Assembly (NCBI GenBank): GCA_022360105.1 | Contig: JAKSDL010000031.1 | Location: 1-49,105 of the forward strand | Length of the DNA stretch: 49,105 bases | Direction of reading: 5' to 3' | Source of the DNA: Pseudomonadota bacterium | GTDB lineage: Bacteria > SAR324 > XYD2-FULL-50-16 > JAHJRI01 | Shown here: positions 17,028-26,374 of the stretch, piece by piece | How the letters are laid out: each line of letters opens with the position of its first letter | Position numbering within the stretch: the first letter of the stretch is position 1 | Notes under the pieces: model-generated | Databases searched by the model: none | The model's input: only the letters and a program-made list of their open reading frames with translations | What the model was told of the DNA's origin: nothing | Translations under genes and position numbers: made by a program

Positions 17028-18083
17028 TTAAACCAAATATCTATAGACCATATATTTAATTTTTTGTTTTAGAGCTTGGATTTCTTTTAACGGTGTAAAT
17101 TCTTGTGTTAGCTTGTCTCTCAATGCTTCAGCTTTCCAATTGATTGCATTAAACTTGGGCTTTTTCAGTATTTGGTTCAAACAATATATTATTCCTTCTC
17201 TAATACCGGTGAAATTTTCAACGTTGACATACTGCCCTATTTTGGAACTATCAAATTGTCTATTGAACAGCCTGTCATATTTTGTTTGGTAAATTCTTGG
17301 ATGGCATTCGGAGAAACCTTTTAGATTTTGTAGAAGCACTTTAGGCTTTCGTCCGATCTGTTTTTCTATAACGTCCATGTAAACAGCCAGTATTTCATTC
17401 CACGAACATGATTCTTTCCCCGTAATTTGATAGATTTCTCCTAACGCTTCAGGATTGTTAATCACCGACATTATCCCTTTCGACACATCCAAACCGTAAG
17501 TTAAAGTTGTTTTTTTGGACATCATTTCTTCAGGCAGGACAATCGTTTTACCCAGCAAAGCTCTAAATAGCCAGTCTTCTTTTTCCAAAACACCAAGCTG
17601 CAGGCGTTTTTCGCTATAGGTTATATAAGGCCGTATAATCGTCCAGTTTGTTTTTCCAGATTTTAATAAAATATCCTCCTGTCGGGCTTTTGAGAGAGAG
17701 TATTCATCGGAAGATAAGAACTCTTTATTCTGCGCTACCTCAAGTAAACGTGGCGAATTTTCAGTTATTGTTGTTTCGGAATCTGCATATACTCTCGCAG
17801 AGCTTAAGTAAATATATTGGGATGTAGCATTCAGAATAAGATCGATTCGTTGTTTGAAATCCGGTGTTGAATAGACCAAAAAATCAATAATCACATCCCA
17901 GTTTTTTCGCAGCAAAGCACGCAAAAACTTTATGTCACGCGCATTACCCTGCTTGTATAGTACTTTTTCCCGTGAAATCAATAGCTTTCTGGATGTAACC
18001 ACTGTCTCGTTATTGCTCCGAGAAAGGAGGTTCACCAAATGTGTTCCTATGGCTCCGGTACCTGCTAATAGTAAAACTCTCAA
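17028..18083 (-). CDS. NAD-dependent epimerase/dehydratase (extended SDR)
   Basis: A 351-residue Rossmann-fold protein. The N-terminal dinucleotide motif is LLLAGTGAIGTHLV, slightly off the usual GxxGxxG. Strand 4 ends in IDFLVYSTPDF, and the catalytic YxxxK is YSLSK (in SSDEYSLSKARQEDILL) preceded by the Ser of YLSSARVY. The C-terminal half (EIYQITGKESCSWNEILAVY) resembles sugar-nucleotide or isoflavone-reductase-like SDRs. It most likely epimerises, reduces or dehydrates a nucleotide sugar for this polymer. Its ATG overlaps the flippase stop by 4 nt (ATGA), and 34 bp separate it from the TPP enzyme gene. Confidence 0.88.
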   Translation of the reverse strand: MRVLLLAGTGAIGTHLVNLLSRSNNETVVTSRKLLISREKVLYKQGNARDIKFLRALLRKNWDVIIDFLVYSTPDFKQRIDLILNATSQYIYLSSARVYADSETTITENSPRLLEVAQNKEFLSSDEYSLSKARQEDILLKSGKTNWTIIRPYITYSEKRLQLGVLEKEDWLFRALLGKTIVLPEEMMSKKTTLTYGLDVSKGIMSVINNPEALGEIYQITGKESCSWNEILAVYMDVIEKQIGRKPKVLLQNLKGFSECHPRIYQTKYDRLFNRQFDSSKIGQYVNVENFTGIREGIIYCLNQILKKPKFNAINWKAEALRDKLTQEFTPLKEIQALKQKIKYMVYRYLV

Positions 18084-19624
18084 GCAAATCTCCCGATAAG
18101 TCTTTTTCTAATTTGATGAGCAACCACCTCATTTACCTTATTGCGCGAAGTTTTGTTTAAGGCTATATAATAGATTGTTATAGAGGTGAATGTGATACTT
18201 GTTAAAATAATCATCAAGGTAAAAAACAGGCCTTTAGGTAGTAAGGAGGATACTGCAATCGATGCTGCTCCGGAGATCAAACTGATTAAAGAAACTGGAA
18301 AAAGCACTTGATACAAGAATTTTCTCAAGGGGATGCCGATCAACGATCTAACTATTACTAATCTAAAAACAAACATGACTAGATTAGCTATTATCGCAAC
18401 GATATAGACGGAATATGCAGCACTACCCAATTTTAAAACAATCCATGCAGCAACAAAAATGGCAATTTGGACGGATCCAAGCACCAATTCATAACTTTTC
18501 ATTTTTCCAGGAGCGCGAGCTGCAGTTGCAATTGGTAGACTCAACGAGAATAACAATACTTCAACCAAGGCTAAACGGGTAAACAAAACTGCGTCAGCTG
18601 GAGGTTTATTCAACCATATTTGTAAAATGGTTTCCATCTCTATAAACAATGGCAGTGCAAAAATCCACATGAGCGAAAAGGTGATTTTGGAACCGTTAAA
18701 AATCAATGAGAACATTTCTTTATTTTCTCCATTTGCATAAGACTTTATTATTGGAGGATAAAGTCCGACATTAAAACTGGTGGAGAACATAGTGATGCGA
18801 CTGGTAACATTCGTGGCAATAGCTCTTGCTGCTACTGTCGCTGGGTTAAACATCTGATTTAAAAGAATTGTAATTGCCTGTTTGCGAAAGACCGTGCTCA
18901 ATTGTCCAAATAATGTCCAACCTGTGAAGTCTAGAATTTCCCGTAACAGTTTCTTGTCCCAATGGAAGGCTCTGAATTGACATTCGGCATATTTTTTTAC
19001 ACAAATGCTAACATAGAGCAGGGTGTTAATGAATGACACTGCGAAAAACAGAAGCCCATACAGCTCAAGTTTGTCCCAAGGTAAACATACAAGCAAAAAT
19101 GCTATCCCCAGTTTCAACGTTGATTCCACTATCGACATGTACGCATAAAACTGCATATCCTCATGGGCGATTATAATGGCTATGAAAGGAGTACTTATAA
19201 TTGTTGAAACGAATGCAAATACAGAAAAATGGAACGTCCAGCGCGCAGACAAATATCTTTCGGCAGGTACTTGCAGAAACTCGTTTACGAACCATAGTCC
19301 AAATGTTTCAAGCAAAACCAACGCAACGAGGGCAATTACTCCGTAAATCAGACAGTTTGAGGAAAATATCTTTTTTAGTTTCTCTGGATTCTTTTCTCCC
19401 AAGGCAAATGAGAAGAACCGCTGAGTTGCTGAAGCCATTGAACCATTCAAAAATGATAAAAGGGCCACTACTCCACCTATAACATTGTATATTCCATAAT
19501 CCTCGACCCCTAGCACATTTAAAACGATGCGCACCGTATAAAGGCTTACTAAAAGTGTAATAATCTGCCTGAAATACAGCATAAGAGTATTCTTAGCGAT
19601 ACGTTTGTTATTTTTGAAAGACAT
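18080..19624 (-). CDS. wzx: Wzx-type lipid-linked oligosaccharide flippase
   Basis: An integral membrane protein of about 514 residues with some 12-14 hydrophobic helices, of the MATE/MOP polysaccharide transporter group. It moves undecaprenyl-linked repeat units across the inner membrane. The N-terminus NKRIAKNTLMLYFRQIITLL and VRIVLNVLGVEDYGIYNVIG are typical of the family, as is the second segment AARAIATNVTSRITMFSTSF. A GTG at 19681 would lengthen it by 19 residues. I use the ATG at 19624 because homologues begin at this point; neither has a strong ribosome binding site. It overlaps the SDR gene by 4 nt and follows the GGDEF gene by 129 bp. Confidence 0.9.
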   Translation of the reverse strand: MSFKNNKRIAKNTLMLYFRQIITLLVSLYTVRIVLNVLGVEDYGIYNVIGGVVALLSFLNGSMASATQRFFSFALGEKNPEKLKKIFSSNCLIYGVIALVALVLLETFGLWFVNEFLQVPAERYLSARWTFHFSVFAFVSTIISTPFIAIIIAHEDMQFYAYMSIVESTLKLGIAFLLVCLPWDKLELYGLLFFAVSFINTLLYVSICVKKYAECQFRAFHWDKKLLREILDFTGWTLFGQLSTVFRKQAITILLNQMFNPATVAARAIATNVTSRITMFSTSFNVGLYPPIIKSYANGENKEMFSLIFNGSKITFSLMWIFALPLFIEMETILQIWLNKPPADAVLFTRLALVEVLLFSLSLPIATAARAPGKMKSYELVLGSVQIAIFVAAWIVLKLGSAAYSVYIVAIIANLVMFVFRLVIVRSLIGIPLRKFLYQVLFPVSLISLISGAASIAVSSLLPKGLFFTLMIILTSITFTSITIYYIALNKTSRNKVNEVVAHQIRKRLIGRFA

Positions 19625-19753
19625 TTTGAGAATTGTGCTGAAAGATTGGCAATATCTGTTTAAGTATAATAGAGGAGTCACTATTTCGTTTAAACTGATA
19701 TTTCCAATTTGACTAAATTAAAAATGAAATTGGGACTGATTAAGCGCATGAGA

Positions 19754-20917
19754 TTATCCCTTGTTATTCAGTTGTCGGACGATGTACCTGGAAATTTCAT
19801 TTTTGATGTTACTTTCCACGTTGAAGAAGAGAACACCTATGTCATATTTATCCTTTTCATGGGCTTCGGTTCTGACCACGACTCCCGTGAGTTCGACGGG
19901 TTGTTGTGCATCGTTTATATTCAGGTTGATTTTTAGTTTGGTGCCCAGTTCTATCGGTTCAGTGTTTTCGAAAAGAATGCCGCTCTTGCTCAGGTTTTTG
20001 CTGTTGGCCTTCAGTTCACTCAGATAATTACCATTGATCCCTACAATACTGACCTCCTCCACATAATCCACTCGCATGTAGATTCGTTTTTCGCTAGAAA
20101 AGGCGATGACTTCATTTCTACCTGAGTTCTTGGCCAGGTAGAGCGCATCGTCGGCAGCTTTTAAGATAGGTTTGATGCTTTTTCCGTCTTCCGGAAAGGA
20201 ACCAATGCCACCGCTGATAGTTATTTCGATTTTTTTCCCTTTATACTCAAGATGTGCATGTTCCACAGCTTCCCTGATTCGTTCCGCAAAGATATAAGCT
20301 TTGATTTTTTCAGTGTGCGGGAGGATCATTACCAGTTCTTCACCACCATATCTTGCAGATACATCTTCTTTGCGTTGAATCTTCATGATGACCTCTGAAA
20401 CCTTTTCCAACACATAATCTCCAGCCTGGTGACCATAAACATCATTTACCCGTTTAAAGTTATCCAGATCGAAAAAAATAATCGACAAATCCATTTTGTG
20501 TCTGGAAGCCCTGCCAAGTTCTTTTTCCAAGGCTTTTTCAAAGTAGCTTCTGGAATGAAGACCTGTCAGAAAATCATATTGCGAGTACTTTGCGTTTTCC
20601 TCGTAGACCGGAATTTCTATAAATTTGGGATTTCTCAATGAGACATCGATGGAACAGAAATAGTCACAGATTGCCGTTCTGATGCTGACATCACGGTCCA
20701 ATGCTTCTTTCAGCTCCTGGTGGTGTTTGAGTATCATTTCCCAGTAATACCTGGCCTTTTCACCGGCAAAGTCGATATGCGTTAGAATCTTAAGAATCAG
20801 GGCACAAGCCTGATTGCCTTCATGTTTGATAAGTTTGCTTAATTGTTCTACCAGTAGATCATCATTATCGTTGTACTCTTGAAGGCAGAACAGAATCAGT
20901 TCTTTGAGAGTTTTCAT
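19754..20917 (-). CDS. Diguanylate cyclase with C-terminal PilZ domain
   Basis: A 387-residue predicted cytoplasmic c-di-GMP enzyme. Residues 1-105 are a helical N-domain of unknown role. The GGDEF domain (about 113-275) has the substrate segment FFDLDNFKRVNDVYGHQAGD and an active-type signature GGEEL (191-195). RKED at 182-185 is five residues before it, the spacing of an inhibitory I-site RxxD. A PilZ domain follows (about 282-385; arginine in MRVDYVEEV, NLSKSGILF, IGVLFF), but the canonical RxxxR is not obvious, so c-di-GMP binding by PilZ is uncertain. Both making and sensing c-di-GMP within the polymer locus suggests local control of polymerisation or export. No membrane segment is seen. 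Confidence 0.92.
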   Translation of the reverse strand: MKTLKELILFCLQEYNDNDDLLVEQLSKLIKHEGNQACALILKILTHIDFAGEKARYYWEMILKHHQELKEALDRDVSIRTAICDYFCSIDVSLRNPKFIEIPVYEENAKYSQYDFLTGLHSRSYFEKALEKELGRASRHKMDLSIIFFDLDNFKRVNDVYGHQAGDYVLEKVSEVIMKIQRKEDVSARYGGEELVMILPHTEKIKAYIFAERIREAVEHAHLEYKGKKIEITISGGIGSFPEDGKSIKPILKAADDALYLAKNSGRNEVIAFSSEKRIYMRVDYVEEVSIVGINGNYLSELKANSKNLSKSGILFENTEPIELGTKLKINLNINDAQQPVELTGVVVRTEAHEKDKYDIGVLFFNVESNIKNEISRYIVRQLNNKG

Positions 20918-20970
20918 GGTTGCTTTGCTTAGATTAGTTCCGGTTCAAGGTAAATCTGCAGCCAGAGTAA

Positions 20971-23328
20971 CTATCGATTTAGCGAATTAAGCTCCCTAAT
21001 AGCACTAATATTAGTTGGGTCTATGGTCAAAGCCATTTTAAATTCTTCTATTGCTCGATAGGTCACTCCAAGTTTTTTATATAATCTACCTGCCCAAATT
21101 CTCGGTCTTGGTTCGTTAGGCATGTCATTAACAGCCTTTAATGCAATATCCAATGCTTTATTATTCCGTCCTTTTTTTGCATAAAACCGAAGTATTCTTC
21201 CGTAATCTCTGACATGTTTATTGGGATCATTTGTAATCCAATTAAGCACTCTGGAAAATGCACGGTCAGCTTGTTGATAATTGTCTATGCTATAAAAATA
21301 CTCCGCTACGCCCAGCAGGGGTTTTGTTCTATTCGGGATAGCGCTCAACACTTCCTCTATGTCGATATCGTGTACCAACATTGAAACGATGTATTCTCTC
21401 GACTTTTGAACAGTTAAGTTTGGCTCCATTAACAAAGCTTTATTGATAAGCTCCAGACCCTCTGCTTTACGGTCTTGAGAAAGTAGCCACTCCGCATACT
21501 GCCTATATCTTTCCGGGCTGCTTTGATCGGTTCTAATTCCCGCTTTGATCAATTTTTCTGCTGTCACGTCATCACCAAGCCAGGAGTAGATAAATCCAAC
21601 ACGTTGCAGGAATTCCCCTTTTAGTGGTTGTCTGTATAACGCCTCTTTGTATGATGCCAAGGCAGAAGGAGCTTTTAGCAGCAGTACCTCCAGGTTGGCT
21701 TTAGCATATAGATAGCGCGCCGTTCGAGAATCCCAATCGGTTGATTTTATGGCGATGGCAAGAACCTTTTCCAGCTTGTCCTTAGGCATTCTTTTATTGA
21801 TATGCATGTCGGCTATAGAGTCGTAGTAGTAGTGCCCCAGCAGCATTTTTGTATTTATCGAGAATCCCCCGATGAGCACAATCAGAATGACACATGCTAT
21901 TCCAGGCAACATTCGCCTGTTCGATATTTTTTTGAGGAGAGTACCGCTGGCTTCAATTCTTGTTTTTGTGTGAATAGAAGTCACCATCAGGCCGGCAATA
22001 AAAAAGAAGTAAAGACCGTTGGCGCCGATATGCAGGTTGAAGTCCGTCAAACTGTGAATAAAAATCGATACAAGACCTGTGAAACATCCTAGAAAAAGAT
22101 AGATGGAGTAGCGATCATGCCGTTTCCTGAAAACTTTGAAAGAACTTTTTACCAGGTAAATCAGAAACAAGGAGACTAAGAGCAAACCGATAACACCGCC
22201 TTCAATCAAAAGTTCCAGATAATCGTTATGAGCATGCAAAACAGCACGATCGCTAACAAAGGTTCTAAATGCGGGGTAAATATCTGAAAAAGTTCCAAAG
22301 CCTGCCCCTACCAATGGAAGTGCTTTGATTATTTCAATGCTGTCTTTCCAAAATTCCAGTCTGGCCTCGTAGATCTCACCCTGCTGATTCTGCAATCTGG
22401 CAAACCGATCCACAACAGTTTCCCAGCCAAACCAACTGACAGACAGGAAAACTGAAATCAGAAGCAAAAAAACGATGATATTCATCTTCTTTTGTTTAAA
22501 TCGAAGCGAAATCAAGATAACCAGCAACACCACCGAAAGGCTCGCGCTGATCATTCCGCCTCGGGAAAGGCTTAAAACAATGGAACTTGCGATCAATAGT
22601 GCGGAAAATCCCAACAGAATATAGAGGTTAATCCCCTGGAAATCGAAAATTTCAACTATTTTTTCCTTCCAGCTTTGCTTGTATGATATTCGCGGCTTTA
22701 AATAGATAAACAGTGCAATCACCATGGACAGGGCCAGTTCCATCAGGCCTGCGAAATGATTATGATTTACATAAGGGCCAAAGATGATCGAATTTATTGG
22801 AACCTCTATCAACCAAAATATAGTATCCCGGGAAGTGAAATATTGAATGATTGCGAAAGCAGAGAGAGAAGTAAGGAAGATAACTACCAATCCAACCACA
22901 CTTTGCAGCCTTTCTTTATTGCTTAAGAGTTGTACTGTTAAAAAATAAAAGCCCACATACGAGGCATATCTAAAGAACTCCAACAGTGTAGACTTCCTGT
23001 TTACCGATATAGATAGCCAGCTGCCATCATCTACAATACCGATTGTATCCATATAAAGCCGGTAGGTATTGGGCGAAAGCAATTCAAGCAACCAGGGAGG
23101 CAAGGGAACAATCTGAAATAAAATATACCCCAGGAATATCAATAGGGGTAACAATGCCGGTGTTTTATAGACCGGTTTGTCTCGATACCATTGATTGACG
23201 AGATAAAGACTGACTGCCAGGAAGCAAGACAATTCCATGACTGCCAGTGACCATGATTCTGTCGTGCCAAAAGCAAGTGGGCAAAATATCAATAAAAAGA
23301 TATAGATAGAACTGACTGTTTTCTGCAT
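20971..23328 (-). CDS. O-antigen ligase/polymerase (Wzy_C) with C-terminal TPR region
   Basis: A 785-residue protein. Roughly 12 membrane helices fill residues 1-480, with the periplasmic Wzy_C loop near 340 containing LPLVGAGFGTFSDIYPAFRT and AHNDYLELLIEGGVIGLLLV (the H-N-D-Y-L-E pattern of ligases). The last 280 residues are TPR-like helical repeats (LYRQPLKGEFLQRVGFIYSW, EYFYSIDNYQQADRAFSRVL, YRAIEEFKMALTIDPTNISA). This fused build is common in EPS loci of Gram-negative bacteria. With a second Wzy-like protein at 10718-12115, one may polymerise and the other ligate or cap. It lies 93 bp after the phosphatase gene and 53 bp before the GGDEF gene. Confidence 0.9.
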   Translation of the reverse strand: MQKTVSSIYIFLLIFCPLAFGTTESWSLAVMELSCFLAVSLYLVNQWYRDKPVYKTPALLPLLIFLGYILFQIVPLPPWLLELLSPNTYRLYMDTIGIVDDGSWLSISVNRKSTLLEFFRYASYVGFYFLTVQLLSNKERLQSVVGLVVIFLTSLSAFAIIQYFTSRDTIFWLIEVPINSIIFGPYVNHNHFAGLMELALSMVIALFIYLKPRISYKQSWKEKIVEIFDFQGINLYILLGFSALLIASSIVLSLSRGGMISASLSVVLLVILISLRFKQKKMNIIVFLLLISVFLSVSWFGWETVVDRFARLQNQQGEIYEARLEFWKDSIEIIKALPLVGAGFGTFSDIYPAFRTFVSDRAVLHAHNDYLELLIEGGVIGLLLVSLFLIYLVKSSFKVFRKRHDRYSIYLFLGCFTGLVSIFIHSLTDFNLHIGANGLYFFFIAGLMVTSIHTKTRIEASGTLLKKISNRRMLPGIACVILIVLIGGFSINTKMLLGHYYYDSIADMHINKRMPKDKLEKVLAIAIKSTDWDSRTARYLYAKANLEVLLLKAPSALASYKEALYRQPLKGEFLQRVGFIYSWLGDDVTAEKLIKAGIRTDQSSPERYRQYAEWLLSQDRKAEGLELINKALLMEPNLTVQKSREYIVSMLVHDIDIEEVLSAIPNRTKPLLGVAEYFYSIDNYQQADRAFSRVLNWITNDPNKHVRDYGRILRFYAKKGRNNKALDIALKAVNDMPNEPRPRIWAGRLYKKLGVTYRAIEEFKMALTIDPTNISAIRELNSLNR

Positions 23329-23421
23329 TATTTTTCGTTTTGTGCTTTTTTTGCCTTATTGGAAGGCAGGGAAATTGAGTGAAACAATATTCCGAATGAC
23401 TTAAAGCAGACCTGTTGGATC

Positions 23422-24171
23422 CTAAAAAGCATAAGAGCTGTGTGCAATGGATTCAGACGGTACAAAAGCACCTTCGTGCGCTTCGCCGTATACAACAGCT
23501 CTTGGGTTATCAAACACTAATTTAAGTGCTCTTTCCTTACCAATGAGTTTTGTTGCGATTTTCAACCCTTTCGACAAGATGGGTTTGCGATATTTATGAT
23601 CGTGTGCATCGCTTGCCAGAATATGAACCATGTCGTTCTTGATAAGATAGCGTGCACACTGTTGTTCGTTTCTGCCAAAGTTTCCGCATAGGCTACCGGC
23701 CGTGACTTGAACCATCACATTTGCTTCCATCAGTTCCAAGAGAAGGTCGGGGTTGCGCAGTATCGACGGGTTTCTTTCCGGATGGGCGATTATGGGAACG
23801 AGACCCTGCATGTTAATTACATAAAGTTGCTCTAGTGCGGTTTTGGGTAAATGAGTATGTGGAAACTCAACCAAAACGTACTTTCCATTGTTGATGCAAT
23901 AATTTTTTACCCACATCGGATCCAGCAACAGGGAAAACTCCCCGCCGCTAACTATTTCCAATGGAATTCCAAGCTCAGAGAGCCTTTCATTGAATCTGGA
24001 GACAGATGCATTGAGAGACGACCTGGATAGGTTTTTGTCTATCACGTGTGGTGTTGCGACAATAGCCGTTATCCCATCTGCTAGTGCCAGCTTTGCCATT
24101 TGCAGTGCTTGTTGGAAAGTTGCCGGACCATCATCAACGCCAGGCAGGATATGGCAGTGTGTATCAATCAT
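23422..24171 (-). CDS. cpsB: CpsB/YwqE-type tyrosine-protein phosphatase (PHP fold)
   Basis: A 249-residue manganese-dependent phosphatase of the PHP superfamily that removes phosphate from the tyrosine-rich tail of BY-kinases. Metal-binding motifs are present in order: MIDTHCHILPGVDDGP at the N-terminus, IVATPHV, a conserved Glu in SGGEFSLLL, VEFPHTHLPKTA, PIIAHPERNPS and LASDAHDH. Length is normal for the family (about 250). It lies two bases after the Wzc kinase stop with AGGAAC upstream, so kinase and phosphatase are made together; this is the usual pairing for polymer-length control. Confidence 0.94.
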   Translation of the reverse strand: MIDTHCHILPGVDDGPATFQQALQMAKLALADGITAIVATPHVIDKNLSRSSLNASVSRFNERLSELGIPLEIVSGGEFSLLLDPMWVKNYCINNGKYVLVEFPHTHLPKTALEQLYVINMQGLVPIIAHPERNPSILRNPDLLLELMEANVMVQVTAGSLCGNFGRNEQQCARYLIKNDMVHILASDAHDHKYRKPILSKGLKIATKLIGKERALKLVFDNPRAVVYGEAHEGAFVPSESIAHSSYAF

Positions 24172-24173
24172 TG

Positions 24174-26369
24174 TTAGTTCCTGTCTTCAGTTCCGTAGTA
24201 CGCTTTGTAATCATAATAGTAGTAATATCCGGAATTCTTTTTATCAACGCCGTTTACAACGACTCCAAGAATGTTGGCATCAATGTTACGGAGTGACTTT
24301 AATCCTTTTTCCATAAAATCATAATTCGTTTGCCCAGCCCGACAGACGACAATTGTGGCATCGACCACCTTTGACAGCAGCAGTGCATCTGTAACATTCA
24401 AAATGGGAGGTGAATCGAGTAAAACGAAGTCATATTGCTTGTCAAGTTGATCTAATAAGTCTTTAAACCTTTGAGACGCAAGTAGTTCAGATGGATTTGG
24501 CGGTGCAGGGCCGGCAGGGATAATGTCATAACTAAACCGGTCGGGTTTGCTGTAGATATAATCCTTGTCTGATAGACCTGCCAGATAAGTGCTTAGGCCA
24601 TTTAAGTTGTTGATTTGATGAACCTTGTGTTGACGGGCTTTTCGCATATCACAATCGATGAGAACAACCTTGTTGTCATTATCGGCGATGGTTGTCGCCA
24701 GGTTCGCAGTGGTGGTTGTTTTTCCTTCTTTGGGAGACATACTGGAGAACAAAATCCTGCGGGGAGGTCTTTCCGCCGAAGAAAGAAGAATTGCAGTTCT
24801 TACAGCTCGGTAGCTTTCCGAGATCACTGATCGTGAGTCAATAGCTGCAATCCTCTCGACCAGGGCTTCTTTCTTGGAAAACTGTGCGATAGATCCCAGG
24901 ACACTGACATTGAATTTTTCTTCAATTTCATCAACGGACTTTACAGTGTTGTCCAGATACTCGATGAAAAAAGCCAAACCGATTCCACCGAACAGCCCTA
25001 AAACCAGTCCCAACAGAAGATTTATTTTTTTGTTTGGTTTATCAGGAAATTCGGGAATTTGAGCCGGTTCAACCACCCACACATTGACGGCTTGCGACTG
25101 ATTGGCAATACTCTGCTTCTTCAATTCCGCCATGAGAGACTGGTAAAGCAGACGATTATTCTCCACATCACGTTTCATGATAGAGTGTTGGATAAATCGT
25201 TCGTTCAATAACAGGGCTTCCCTTTTTGTATTGGCAAGAAGGGTTCTCAGGTTCTCCTCATTGGTAACGGCCAATTCATAGCTGCTCTGTTTGGATTTAA
25301 CCAGGCGTTGGATTTCTGATTTTCTTTTCTCCAGCAAAATGTCTCTATCGCTCATCGCCTTGATCATGGCAGGATGCTTTTTGCCGTATTTTTTTGAAAG
25401 CTCCTCAATGTTTTGTTCTGACGTTTGAATCTGTTCCCGCAGGGTTTGGAGGGCAATATTATCAGCGATACCAGGTAGAGATTCTATTTTTGTGAAATCA
25501 TTATCAAACTGCCCTATTTTTTCAATTTCTGCTTCCAGCTCCTTGCGGTCGGCCTCTGCTTTAGTAAGTTTTAAATTGAACTCCTGTAATTTTTGGGGGA
25601 CAATTGCGATTTTGTTTTCGATGGTTACAATATCATTATCCTTCATGTATTTTTGCAGTGCTCTCTCTGACTTCTCCAGCTTGATGCGCTCTTCTTCCGC
25701 TTTTTTCCCCATCCACTTCATGGCCCGACTGGAGGTGGCCATATTGATTTCCAGAATTTCTTCCATATAGGCGGTAGCAAAGGTATTGACGATCATGCTT
25801 GCCAGTACGGGATTTTTCTCGGAAAAACTGACTTTGACGATGCGGGAATTTCGCACCGGTTCCACCATGATCTCCTCTGTCAGATAAAGCGCAATTTCAT
25901 CGGCTTTTGTCATGGCATCCGGGGCCTTTGACGTTTCAAACTCAGACCCGTTAACCGCCAATTCCTGTTCTAATTCGGATGTACCCAAAATTCCGGCTAT
26001 CAGCTCTTCTATTGTTTCTGCAAAACCGGTTATTGGATTTTTTTCTTCTTCTTCAGGAAAAAAGTGGTGCAAATAGACAATGTCTAATGACAAAATCTTG
26101 ACAACGCTTCTGGCAACATTGAATCCCTTAATAATCTGGTATTGAGTTTCCAGAAATTCCGGATCAAACCTGACATATGAGGAATTGTCCAAAGGATTTG
26201 TTTCATTTTTCTCGATCAGCAACTTGGTGGAAGCCCTGTAACTGGGCGTCATTGTGAAAGTTACGATCGTCACGATAGTAATGGTAATTAAGAAGAATGT
26301 GAAAATGGTCATTCTTCTCTTTCTTAGCACCCGCAGGTAGTCGCGCAGGTGAATATTTTCTATTTCCAT
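24174..26369 (-). CDS. wzc: Wzc-type polysaccharide co-polymerase and tyrosine autokinase
   Basis: A 731-residue inner-membrane protein. TM1 is near residues 18-40 (RMTIFTFFLITITIVTIVTF) after a Wzz N-domain. A large periplasmic coiled-coil region (about 210-420) follows, then TM2 (NLLLGLVLGLFGGIGLAFFI near 455-475) and a cytoplasmic BY-kinase domain. The kinase has Walker A SPKEGKTTTTANLA (about 543-556), Walker A' VVLIDCDMRKAR and Walker B FVLLDSPPI. The C-terminus is a tyrosine cluster, GYYYYYDYKAYYG, the autophosphorylation tail. It controls chain length and, by phosphorylation cycles with the adjacent phosphatase, export through Wza. It lies 5 bp after the wza stop. Confidence 0.96.
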   Translation of the reverse strand: MEIENIHLRDYLRVLRKRRMTIFTFFLITITIVTIVTFTMTPSYRASTKLLIEKNETNPLDNSSYVRFDPEFLETQYQIIKGFNVARSVVKILSLDIVYLHHFFPEEEEKNPITGFAETIEELIAGILGTSELEQELAVNGSEFETSKAPDAMTKADEIALYLTEEIMVEPVRNSRIVKVSFSEKNPVLASMIVNTFATAYMEEILEINMATSSRAMKWMGKKAEEERIKLEKSERALQKYMKDNDIVTIENKIAIVPQKLQEFNLKLTKAEADRKELEAEIEKIGQFDNDFTKIESLPGIADNIALQTLREQIQTSEQNIEELSKKYGKKHPAMIKAMSDRDILLEKRKSEIQRLVKSKQSSYELAVTNEENLRTLLANTKREALLLNERFIQHSIMKRDVENNRLLYQSLMAELKKQSIANQSQAVNVWVVEPAQIPEFPDKPNKKINLLLGLVLGLFGGIGLAFFIEYLDNTVKSVDEIEEKFNVSVLGSIAQFSKKEALVERIAAIDSRSVISESYRAVRTAILLSSAERPPRRILFSSMSPKEGKTTTTANLATTIADNDNKVVLIDCDMRKARQHKVHQINNLNGLSTYLAGLSDKDYIYSKPDRFSYDIIPAGPAPPNPSELLASQRFKDLLDQLDKQYDFVLLDSPPILNVTDALLLSKVVDATIVVCRAGQTNYDFMEKGLKSLRNIDANILGVVVNGVDKKNSGYYYYYDYKAYYGTEDRN

Positions 26370-26374
26370 GTCGG

